Below, piece after piece: positions 1 through 5,218 of a stretch of DNA of 5,271 bases. How positions within the stretch are numbered: position 1 is the stretch's first letter; each line of letters begins with the position of its first letter. The DNA is taken from the NCBI GenBank assembly GCA_910587955.1, contig CAJUNN010000077.1, forward strand, positions 1 through 5,271, in the 5' to 3' direction. The DNA comes from an uncultured Lachnospiraceae bacterium. GTDB lineage: Bacteria; Bacillota; Clostridia; Lachnospirales; Lachnospiraceae. A model generated the notes under the pieces. The model ran no database searches, was not told where the DNA came from, and saw nothing but the letters and a program-made list of their open reading frames with translations. The translations under genes were made by a program, and so were the position numbers.

Positions 1-63
1 TCAGCTGGATAGAGCGTTTGGCTACGGACCAAAAGGTCGGGGGTTCGAATCCTCTCGCCCACG
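1..63 (+). tRNA. tRNA-Arg (anticodon ACG), 5' end cut off by the window
   Basis: The window opens inside the D-arm (TCAGCTGGATAGAGC). The anticodon stem TTTGG/CCAAA encloses the loop CTACGGA, placing anticodon ACG at 24-26, which reads CGN arginine codons once its A is deaminated to inosine. The T-arm has the GGTTCGAATCC core, and the 3' acceptor strand CGCCCAC with discriminator G ends at 63. The next bases are TTG, so CCA is not encoded and must be added after transcription. The first roughly eleven bases of the gene lie outside the window. An intrinsic terminator follows eight bases later, so this is the last gene of its transcript. Confidence 0.95.
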
Positions 64-70
64 TTGAAGG

Positions 71-113
71 AAAAACGCAGGAAGCCTTGGAATCAGGCAA
101 TCCTGCGTTTTTT
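71..113 (+). terminator. Intrinsic terminator of the tRNA-Arg transcript
   Basis: The stem CGCAGGA (76-82) pairs perfectly with TCCTGCG (101-107). An inner helix GCCT (84-87)/AGGC (95-98) closes a TGGAATC loop. The hairpin is preceded by five A and followed by six T (108-113), so it is nearly symmetrical and could also stop transcription from the other strand. It separates the tRNA from the HAAS-domain gene. Confidence 0.93.
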
Positions 114-118
114 GCCTG

Positions 119-175
119 TGTTCCGGTTGACAGAGGAGTGGAAAGATCGTACAATCAATACCATATACCGGAACA
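119..175. repeat. 9-bp perfect inverted repeat flanking the promoter, possible operator
   Basis: TGTTCCGGT (119-127) and ACCGGAACA (167-175) are exact reverse complements, with half-sites 48 bp apart. The left arm ends on the first base of the -35 box and the right arm lies just past the predicted transcription start. A further CCGGAA at 178-183 is a direct repeat of 168-173, ten bases (one helical turn) on, and CCGGGA occurs at 192-197. Since the left arm lies upstream of the start it cannot form an RNA hairpin with the right arm in this transcript, so a DNA-binding protein site is the natural reading. That role is inferred; no regulator is encoded nearby. Confidence 0.45.
127..155 (+). promoter_or_regulatory. 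Sigma-A-type promoter of the HAAS-domain gene
   Basis: There is a perfect -35 box TTGACA at 127-132, a 17-bp spacer, and the -10 box TACAAT at 150-155, a five of six match. Transcription should begin near 162, giving an untranslated leader of about 54 bases before the ATG at 216. The promoter lies downstream of the tRNA terminator, so the gene is transcribed independently of the tRNA. Confidence 0.85.
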
Positions 176-203
176 TGCCGGAAGGGGCCAACCGGGAGGA
201 AAC

Positions 204-210
204 AGAGGAG
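204..210 (+). promoter_or_regulatory. Ribosome binding site that fixes the HAAS-gene start
   Basis: AGAGGAG lies five bases upstream of the ATG at 216. An open frame continues upstream to an ATG at 18 inside the tRNA, but that stretch spans the terminator and the promoter, so 216 is the real start. Confidence 0.85.
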
Positions 211-215
211 ATTTC

Positions 216-713
216 ATGAACAGAATTGAATTTATCCGCACTCTGCGCGCGGTGCTTGACGGAGAAATTCCGCCTTCCGCGGTGGAGGAGCATGTGCGTT
301 ATTATGATTCTTATATTTCACAGGAAATTGCAGGCGGGAAGAGCGAACGGGAGGTTCTGGATGCGCTTGGGGATCCGCGGCTGATTGCGAAAACCATTAT
401 TGATACGCAGGGAAATACGGGTGCTCATTACGGAAGCGGCGGGGCAGCCTATACCCAGGAGCCTCCCAGGCGGGAGCGTGGGTTTCATGCGGAAGAGAAC
501 GAAAACGGAGGCGTAGACTTAAAATACCGCCGTCTGAATCTAAATACCTGGTACGGACGGCTTTTGTCCATGATAATTCTGATCTTGATCCTGGTGCTGG
601 TATTTACCATTGTAGGGGGAATTCTTTCCTGGGTTCTTCCAATCCTGCTTCCGGTGCTGCTGATAGTCTGGGTGATTCGTACCTTTTTCGGAGGAGGACG
701 CAAAGGCTGGTAG
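216..713 (+). CDS. HAAS-domain (DUF1700-like) small membrane protein
   Basis: This 165-residue protein has two parts. Residues 1-62 form the alpha-helical HAAS-type domain found at the N-terminus of DUF1700-like Firmicute membrane proteins. Its signature is visible as an acidic helix leading to a Tyr-Tyr pair (29-30), then ERE-VLDALGDPRLIAKTII (45-62). After a Gly/Pro/Glu-rich linker (about 66-105), two hydrophobic helices (about 115-136 and 138-156) end in a short basic Gly-rich tail, GGGRKGW, so it is an inner-membrane protein with the HAAS domain probably cytoplasmic. Proteins of this family often sit beside a PadR-type repressor and are linked to envelope stress or sensing, but no PadR gene is visible here and the molecular role is not known. 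The gene is monocistronic or weakly linked to the next one: no clear terminator follows the stop. Confidence 0.85.
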   Translation: MNRIEFIRTLRAVLDGEIPPSAVEEHVRYYDSYISQEIAGGKSEREVLDALGDPRLIAKTIIDTQGNTGAHYGSGGAAYTQEPPRRERGFHAEENENGGVDLKYRRLNLNTWYGRLLSMIILILILVLVFTIVGGILSWVLPILLPVLLIVWVIRTFFGGGRKGW

Positions 714-770
714 GTGAGTCTCCGGCTTTTGATAAATAGAAAAATCTGGAAAAATAATTCCCGCATTTTC

Positions 771-780
771 TGCCATAATA
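771..780 (+). promoter_or_regulatory. Extended -10 promoter candidate for the Ser/Asn-rich gene
   Basis: TGCCATAAT (771-779) matches the extended -10 consensus TGnTATAAT at all but one position, which would explain why no good -35 hexamer is found at the right distance. The overlapping CATAATA (774-780) also fits the forespore sigma-G -10 consensus CATNHTA, with a weak AAATA (752-756) 17 bases upstream in place of the -35. The sequence does not decide between a vegetative and a sporulation promoter. Transcription would start near 787, about 33 bases before the ATG. Confidence 0.5.
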
Positions 781-819
781 ACAGTGTAAAACTTATTTCA
801 AGTTTAGGAGGAAATCATT

Positions 820-975
820 ATGGCAAACAATGCAAACAACATGAGCAATGCAAGCAGCGAGAGTAAAAACTACAGCAATTCTTCCAGCAAAAATTCTTCC
901 GGTTCCAAGAGCTCTACTTCCAAGAACACGAAGAATTCCAGCAAGAATGAGAGCAGCGAGAACTGCAATTACTAA
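820..975 (+). CDS. 51-residue Ser/Asn-rich small protein, function unknown
   Basis: The protein begins MANNANNMSNASSESKNY and ends ESSENCNY. By my count it holds 18 Ser, 13 Asn, 6 Lys, 3 Ala, 3 Glu, and no Leu, Ile, Val, Phe, Trp, Pro, Asp, Gln, His or Arg; 61% is Ser plus Asn. It must be disordered and highly soluble, with a slight positive charge and one Cys third from the end. The reading frame is supported by AGGAGG (806-811) eight bases before the ATG, a promoter candidate and an intrinsic terminator 16 bases after the TAA, so it is a self-contained, probably well-expressed unit. A loose Ser-Ser-Lys-Asn motif recurs through the middle. I do not recognise a named family. A spore-associated or nucleic-acid-associated small protein is one guess; it lacks the signatures of alpha/beta-type small acid-soluble spore proteins. 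Confidence 0.8.
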   Translation: MANNANNMSNASSESKNYSNSSSKNSSGSKSSTSKNTKNSSKNESSENCNY

Positions 976-991
976 GCAGCTAAGCGTGACG

Positions 992-1019
992 AGGCGGATC
1001 CCGGAAGGGGTCCGCTTTT
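992..1019 (+). terminator. Intrinsic terminator of the Ser/Asn-rich gene
   Basis: The stem GCGGATCCC (994-1002) pairs with GGGGTCCGC (1007-1015) through one G-T pair, closing a GGAA tetraloop (1003-1006). It is followed by TTTT and further T-rich sequence. It lies 16 bases after the stop codon at 975 and separates the mini-gene from the rhodanese operon. Confidence 0.92.
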
Positions 1020-1038
1020 CCGTTTGGGGATTTTCCTT

Positions 1039-1069
1039 TTTACACGATTGGGGAATGGCGGCATATCTT
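1039..1069 (+). promoter_or_regulatory. Weak candidate promoter of the rhodanese-to-phosphoesterase operon
   Basis: TTTACA (1039-1044) matches the -35 consensus at five of six positions, but the best -10, TATCTT (1064-1069), matches four of six and the spacer is long at 19. A promoter is expected in this gap, since a terminator precedes it and the operon starts at 1098, but these exact boxes are uncertain. Confidence 0.35.
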
Positions 1070-1097
1070 ATAGCATAATAAAAGAAAAGGTGAGGCT

Positions 1098-1436
1098 ATG
1101 GATTTTGAAACAATTTCCCCAGGTGAAATAGACGCCTACTTGTTCCGGGAGGGCTATGCGGTGATCGATCTGAGGGAACCCAGGGATTTCCGCAGGCTCC
1201 ATATCAAAGGCGCCGTGTGTATTCCCTACGAAGAGCTGGAAAACCGCGTGCATTACCTGAAAAACCAGACTCTGGTTTTGTATTGCGAGCGGGGCGGTGC
1301 CAGCTTAATGGCGGCGAAAGAGCTGAGCGAAAAAGGCTACCATGTGATCAGCCTGATCGGCGGAATCCAGTCCTACACGGGACGAAACCTGGAAAGTTAT
1401 AACTTCGGATTGACAGCAGAGCCTAAGGCATATTAA
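1098..1436 (+). CDS. Single-domain rhodanese-like protein
   Basis: This 112-residue protein is one rhodanese homology domain, the usual size for single-domain cytoplasmic sulfurtransferases. Visible family features are AVIDLREPRDF (21-31), HIKGAVCIPYEEL (35-47), the active-site segment LVLYCERGGASLMAAKEL (59-76) with the persulfide-forming Cys63, and the closing ISLIGGIQSY (84-93). The loop reads C-E-R-G-G-A-S, retaining the glycines typical of the CxxGxx loop. Such proteins carry sulfane sulfur as a cysteine persulfide; the physiological donor and acceptor cannot be read from sequence. The start is preceded by AAAGGTGAGG (1086-1095). It is the first gene of the cluster, 39 bases ahead of the methyltransferase gene with no terminator between, so the two are probably co-transcribed. 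Confidence 0.9.
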   Translation: MDFETISPGEIDAYLFREGYAVIDLREPRDFRRLHIKGAVCIPYEELENRVHYLKNQTLVLYCERGGASLMAAKELSEKGYHVISLIGGIQSYTGRNLESYNFGLTAEPKAY

Positions 1437-1475
1437 GATAAATGATAAGGATATAAGGTACAGAATGGAGACAGG

Positions 1476-2642
1476 ATGGAAACATTTGAGTTGATAGCGC
1501 CCTGCCACTTTGGGCTGGAAGCGGTTTTGAAGCGGGAAATACAGGATCTGGGGTATGAGGTCAGCTTGGTAGAGGACGGAAAGGTCACGTTTACCGGCGA
1601 TGTGCAGGCCATTTGTGATGCCAATGTTTTTCTCAGGACAGCGGAGCGGATACTTTTGAAAGTAGGAAAATTTCGGGCCGAGACCTTCGATGAGCTGTTT
1701 GAAAATATCAAAGCCCTGCCCTGGGAACGGTATATACCTGCTGACGGAAGATTCTGGGTAACGAAGGCAGCGTCTGTGAAAAGCCGTCTGTTCAGTCCTT
1801 CGGATATCCAGTCTATTGCGAAAAAGGCTGTGGTAGAGCGGCTGAAGGCACATTATAAGCTCAACTGGTTTCCGGAAGAAGGAGCGGAATATCCGATTCG
1901 TATTACATTTCTCAAGGACGAGGCGACGGTGGGAATTGATACATCGGGTATTTCCTTACATAAACGGGGATATAGGAAGCTGTCCAGCAAAGCACCGATT
2001 ACGGAGACCTTGGCTGCGGCACTGATTCTGCTTACGCCCTGGAAGGGCGATCGGATTCTGGTAGATCCTTTTTGCGGCTGCGGAACGTTTCCTATTGAAG
2101 CCGCAATGATGGCAGCGCATATTGCACCGGGAATGAACCGCTCGTTTACGGCGGAAAGCTGGACAAACCTCATTGCCCGGAAGTGCTGGTACGAGGCGGT
2201 GACGGAAGCCGGGGATCTGCAGAAACACCAGATTGAAACGGATATTCAGGGGTATGATATCGACGCGGCTCAGGTGCGCTCTGCCCGTGAGAATGCCAGG
2301 GAGGCTGGGGTAGATCACTTAATCCATTTTCAGGCCAGGCCGGTCAGAGAACTGAACCACCCCAAAAAATACGGGTTTTTACTGACCAATCCTCCCTATG
2401 GGGAACGCTTGGAGGAGAAAGAGAATCTTCCGGGGCTTTACCGGGAAATTGGGGAGGCGATGAAGCGTCTGGACAGCTGGTCCTTTTATCTGATTTCCGG
2501 CTATGAAGAGGCAGAGCGCTATATTGGCAGGAAAGCGGAAAAGAACCGGAAAATTTACAATGGAATGCTGAAAACTTATTTTTACCAGTTTCCGGGGCCT
2601 AAGCCTCCCAGGAGACAAAAGCAGGAGTTATGGGAAAAGTAA
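1476..2642 (+). CDS. ypsC: THUMP-domain class I SAM-dependent RNA methyltransferase, YpsC/RlmL family
   Basis: This 388-residue protein matches the full length of the Firmicute YpsC family, related to the N-terminal half of Escherichia coli RlmL, which makes m2G in 23S rRNA. Residues 1-160 form the N-terminal ferredoxin-like plus THUMP RNA-binding region. The family hallmark LHKRGYR (161-167) leads into a Rossmann-fold methyltransferase: SAM-binding motif I VDPFCGCGTFPIE (196-208), the motif II acidic turn YDID (260-263) and catalytic motif IV TNPPYGER (304-311), whose NPPY is typical of N-methylation of exocyclic amines. A basic tail follows YNGMLKTYFYQF (361-372). GGAG at 1467-1470, five bases from the ATG, sets the start. 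The last 13 bases overlap the protease gene. The family is certain; the exact rRNA site methylated is inferred. Confidence 0.92.
   Translation: METFELIAPCHFGLEAVLKREIQDLGYEVSLVEDGKVTFTGDVQAICDANVFLRTAERILLKVGKFRAETFDELFENIKALPWERYIPADGRFWVTKAASVKSRLFSPSDIQSIAKKAVVERLKAHYKLNWFPEEGAEYPIRITFLKDEATVGIDTSGISLHKRGYRKLSSKAPITETLAAALILLTPWKGDRILVDPFCGCGTFPIEAAMMAAHIAPGMNRSFTAESWTNLIARKCWYEAVTEAGDLQKHQIETDIQGYDIDAAQVRSARENAREAGVDHLIHFQARPVRELNHPKKYGFLLTNPPYGERLEEKENLPGLYREIGEAMKRLDSWSFYLISGYEEAERYIGRKAEKNRKIYNGMLKTYFYQFPGPKPPRRQKQELWEK
2623..2627 (+). promoter_or_regulatory. Unusually close ribosome binding site of the protease gene
   Basis: AGGAG ends only two bases before the ATG at 2630, and a second AGGAGA (2610-2615) lies 14 bases away. 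Both spacings are outside the usual 5-10, and both sites lie inside the end of the methyltransferase gene. Initiation probably depends on ribosomes terminating at 2642. The start is kept because it gives a complete signal sequence and no in-frame ATG, GTG or TTG lies just upstream. Confidence 0.55.
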
Positions 2643-4009
2643 TAAAAAGAGCAGTCTGGATTCTGCTTCTGGGTATGTTCTGCGTGCTGTCCGGGGCAAA
2701 ATTCCGCCGGTATCTGATGCTGAAAGAGGCAGCTGCGGGAATGGAAGCTGTTTTCTTTCCCCAGACGCTGGGAGAAAAGACGGAGCAGAAGCTGGATGAG
2801 TTGGTTATCAGGCATGAGAAAGAGGAGGCAAAGCTTCCGGCCTTTTATGATTACCGGGAGGAAGGCCGGGCGGTGCCCGTGCGGAATCAGGGATTCTACG
2901 GAACCTGCTGGGCCTTTGCCTCTTTGACGGCTCTGGAGACGGCTCTGATGCCGGAGGAAGAAACGGATTTTTCCAGGGATCATTTGAATTTTAACAACAG
3001 TTATGCCCTTTCTACAGAGGAGGGGGGCTCCTATATTATGGCACTGGCTTATCTGGCTGCCTGGCAGGGGCCTGTGCTGGAGCAAGATGATCCGTACGGA
3101 GATAATTATTCTCCGGAAGGGCTGGCTGCGGTGAAGCATGTACAGAGCGTGCGGATGCCGGATCACAAGGATTATGAAGCCATCAAACAGACGGTGTACC
3201 TTTACAGCGGCGTGGAAAGTTCTTTGTATATGGATTTTGACAATCCCCATCAGGAGTCGGATTACTACAGCAGGGAACACGCCAGCTATTGCTATAACGG
3301 AGACGCCGTTCCCAACCATGATATTGTGATCATTGGCTGGGATGACGGGTATCCGGCAGAAAAGTTCAAGAATCCCCCGGAGGGAGACGGGGCGTTTATC
3401 TGTCAGAATAGCTGGGGGGAGGATTTTGGAGACAGCGGAATCTTTTACGTGTCCTACTACGATACCAATATCGGAACCTATAACCTGGCTTATACCAGGG
3501 TGGACGATACGGATAATTATGACACCGTTTACCAGTCAGATCTGTGCGGATGGTCCGGGCAGATTGGATATAATTCCAACACGGGCTATTTTGCCAACGT
3601 ATATGAGACGCAGGGAACGCAGGAGCTCCAGGCAGTGGGCTTTTATGCTACGGGAGGCGATACGGAGTACCGCCTGGCGGTAGTTCCCGATTTTCAAGAT
3701 GCGGACTCCCTGAAAGGCCTGGCATATCTGCAGGGAGGGTATCTACAGTACAGCGGCTTTTATACCATAGAGCTTGACGAACCTGTGACAGTGAGACCGG
3801 GACAGAAATTTGCGGTGGCAGTCTGGATTACCACGCCGGAGGTGCTTTATCCCATTGCGGCGGAATTTGCAGCTGCAGATTTGAAGTCGGAGGTAGATCT
3901 GGAGGACGGAGAAGGATACATCAGTCCGAATGGGAAAGATTGGGAACGCGTAGAGGAAGGACAGGAAAGCAACCTGTGCCTGAAGGTTTACGCAAAGGAG
4001 CAGCCATGA
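2630..4009 (+). CDS. Exported papain-family (C1) cysteine protease with lectin-like domain
   Basis: This 459-residue protein opens with a signal sequence, MGKVIKRAVWILLLGMFCVL, that may be cleaved after SGA (21-23); there is no lipobox. A charged helical stretch (about 25-70) resembles a propeptide. The C1 peptidase domain (about 72-290) has every catalytic element: oxyanion-hole Gln87 and nucleophile Cys93 in VRNQGFYGTCWAFA (84-97), His230 in NHDIVIIGWDDG, and Asn260 in QNSWGEDFGDSGIFYVSY. The C-terminal part (about 300-455) fits the beta-rich lectin-like domain found after C1 domains in clostridial surface proteases such as Cwp84; no cell-wall-binding repeats or LPXTG follow, so it is secreted or held by its N-terminal helix. 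It overlaps the methyltransferase gene by 13 bases and rdgB by four. Its substrate is unknown; cell-envelope protein processing is an inference. Confidence 0.9.
   Translation: MGKVIKRAVWILLLGMFCVLSGAKFRRYLMLKEAAAGMEAVFFPQTLGEKTEQKLDELVIRHEKEEAKLPAFYDYREEGRAVPVRNQGFYGTCWAFASLTALETALMPEEETDFSRDHLNFNNSYALSTEEGGSYIMALAYLAAWQGPVLEQDDPYGDNYSPEGLAAVKHVQSVRMPDHKDYEAIKQTVYLYSGVESSLYMDFDNPHQESDYYSREHASYCYNGDAVPNHDIVIIGWDDGYPAEKFKNPPEGDGAFICQNSWGEDFGDSGIFYVSYYDTNIGTYNLAYTRVDDTDNYDTVYQSDLCGWSGQIGYNSNTGYFANVYETQGTQELQAVGFYATGGDTEYRLAVVPDFQDADSLKGLAYLQGGYLQYSGFYTIELDEPVTVRPGQKFAVAVWITTPEVLYPIAAEFAAADLKSEVDLEDGEGYISPNGKDWERVEEGQESNLCLKVYAKEQP
3994..4000 (+). promoter_or_regulatory. Ribosome binding site that fixes the rdgB start
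   Basis: AAAGGAG sits five bases before the ATG at 4006. An in-frame ATG at 3940 would add 22 residues unlike the family and lacks a good site, so 4006 is chosen. The site lies within the last codons of the protease gene. Confidence 0.85.
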
Positions 4010-4638
4010 GAGAGATAGAAAGACGCATTATTTTTGCAACGGGAAACGAAGGAAAAATGAAAGAGATCCGCTTGATTCTGGAGGATTTGGGCCTTGAGAT
4101 CCTGTCTATGAAGGAAGCGGGCATTCAGGCGGAGATCCGGGAAGACGGCTCTAGTTTCGAGGAAAATGCCGTGATTAAGGCCAGGGCTGTAATGGAGCTG
4201 TCCGGAAGTATCGTGCTGGCGGATGATTCGGGTCTGGAGGTGGATTATCTCAATAAGGAGCCGGGGATTTATTCTGCCCGCTATCTGGGGGAGGATACTT
4301 CTTACCATGTGAAGAACAGGAGCCTGATCGATCGGCTGGAGGGCGTTCCCGACGAAAAGAGAACGGCCCGCTTTGTCTGCGCCATAGCGGCGGCCCTGCC
4401 GGACGGGAGGGTGCTGACAACCCGCAGAACCATGGAGGGAATCATAGGCTATGAGGAGCGGGGAGAGGGGGGCTTCGGCTACGATCCCATTTTCTATCTG
4501 CCGGAGTACGGCTGTTCCACCGCAGAGCTTTCTATGGAGAAGAAAAATGAGCTGAGCCACCGGGGAAAGGCTCTCCGGGCAATGAAGGAAATGCTGCGGG
4601 AGGCTCTGGAACTGCGGGAAGAGGAGAGGGAAGAATGA
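4006..4638 (+). CDS. rdgB: XTP/dITP pyrophosphatase (RdgB/HAM1 family)
   Basis: RdgB hydrolyses non-canonical purine triphosphates (ITP, dITP, XTP) to the monophosphate and pyrophosphate, keeping deaminated bases out of DNA and RNA; it acts in the cytoplasm as a dimer. The 210-residue product has the family motifs in order: the nucleotide-binding FATGNEGKMKEI (10-21), SSFEENAVIKA (49-59), the catalytic acidic LADDSGLEVD (71-80), PGIYSARYLG (86-95), the base-recognition GGFGYDPIF (155-163), and ELSHRGKAL (182-190). A Glu/Arg-rich tail (about 199-210) extends slightly past the usual C-terminus. The start codon overlaps the protease stop as ATGA (4006-4009) and the stop overlaps the next start as ATGA (4635-4638), both signs of translational coupling. 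Confidence 0.97.
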   Translation: MREIERRIIFATGNEGKMKEIRLILEDLGLEILSMKEAGIQAEIREDGSSFEENAVIKARAVMELSGSIVLADDSGLEVDYLNKEPGIYSARYLGEDTSYHVKNRSLIDRLEGVPDEKRTARFVCAIAAALPDGRVLTTRRTMEGIIGYEERGEGGFGYDPIFYLPEYGCSTAELSMEKKNELSHRGKALRAMKEMLREALELREEEREE

Positions 4639-5126
4639 AGATCTTGATTGTGAGTGATACCCACGGAAGGGACGCGGTGCTGAAAAGCGTCCTGGAGGCT
4701 GTGAAGCCCATAGATATGCTGGTGCACTGCGGGGATGTGGAGGGCAGCGAGGATTACATCCGGGCTTTGGCAGAGTGCCCGGTCCATATGGTGGCGGGAA
4801 ATAATGATTTTTTCTGTGATCTGCCGAAGGAGGAGGAGTTCTGCATTGGGAGATACCGGGTGCTTTTGACCCATGGGCATTACTATTATATTACCATGGG
4901 GGCGCAGATGATGAAAGAGGACGCAAGGGCCCGGGGATTTGACATTGTCATGTTCGGCCATACCCACCGTCCGTTTCTGGAGCAAGAAGCAGGCATTACG
5001 GTACTCAATCCGGGAAGTCTTTCGTTTCCGCGCCAGGAGGGCCGCAAGCCCAGCTACATGATTATGGAGCTGGATCGGCACGGGGAGGCGCATTTTACGG
5101 TGAATTACGTGAGCCGGGGACAGTGA
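4635..5126 (+). CDS. YfcE/MJ0936-type metallophosphoesterase
   Basis: This 163-residue calcineurin-like phosphoesterase has the usual length of the YfcE/MJ0936 family, which hydrolyses phosphodiesters with a two-metal (often manganese) centre; the natural substrate is generally unknown. All metal ligands are visible: Asp8 and His10 in VSDTHG, Asp34 in HCGDVEG, Asn57 in AGNNDF, His80 in LTHGH and His109/His111 in FGHTHRP, followed by the family's LNPGSLSFPR (124-133). Translation is coupled to rdgB through the ATGA overlap, with GGAG (4623-4626) eight bases upstream. RdgB next to a YfcE-type enzyme is a recurrent arrangement in clostridia, which suggests a shared nucleotide-housekeeping role but does not prove one. 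No intrinsic terminator follows: the T-run at 5143-5147 has no stem before it. Confidence 0.93.
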   Translation: MKILIVSDTHGRDAVLKSVLEAVKPIDMLVHCGDVEGSEDYIRALAECPVHMVAGNNDFFCDLPKEEEFCIGRYRVLLTHGHYYYITMGAQMMKEDARARGFDIVMFGHTHRPFLEQEAGITVLNPGSLSFPRQEGRKPSYMIMELDRHGEAHFTVNYVSRGQ

Positions 5127-5149
5127 GGGAAGGACGGGGAAATTTTTGA

Positions 5150-5178
5150 TTGACATTCAGCTTCCCTTGTAGTAAAAT
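5150..5178 (+). promoter_or_regulatory. Strong sigma-A-type promoter of tRNA-Pro
   Basis: The -35 box TTGACA (5150-5155) is perfect, the spacer is exactly 17, and the -10 box TAAAAT (5173-5178) matches at five of six positions. Transcription should start near 5185, leaving a leader of about 34 bases before the mature tRNA at 5219. The leader contains the palindrome TTACGTAA (5189-5196). Confidence 0.9.
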
Positions 5179-5218
5179 ATATCTTGCGTTACGTAAAGAG
5201 CGCAGAGGTGAACAGCTT

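Noticed and set aside
18..215. Open upstream extension of the HAAS-domain gene to an ATG at 18.
   Set aside because: It would begin inside a tRNA gene and run through a terminator and a promoter; the ATG at 216 has a ribosome site and begins exactly at the conserved domain.
848..1078. 76-residue frame overlapping the Ser/Asn-rich gene in another frame.
   Set aside because: It crosses the terminator, has no ribosome site, and its Arg/Ala-rich translation is what an Asn/Ser/Lys-codon-rich gene gives when shifted.
1074..1080. A second CATAATA, as a promoter element for the rhodanese operon.
   Set aside because: Transcription would start within the ribosome binding site, leaving almost no leader before the ATG at 1098.
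2582..3319. Long minus-strand open frame of 245 codons opposite the protease gene.
   Set aside because: It lies opposite two well-supported genes, resembles no known family, and is a shadow of their codon pattern.
3940..4005. Longer rdgB start at 3940.
   Set aside because: The extra 22 residues are unlike the family and lie inside the protease gene; 4006 has AAAGGAG five bases away and an ATGA overlap.
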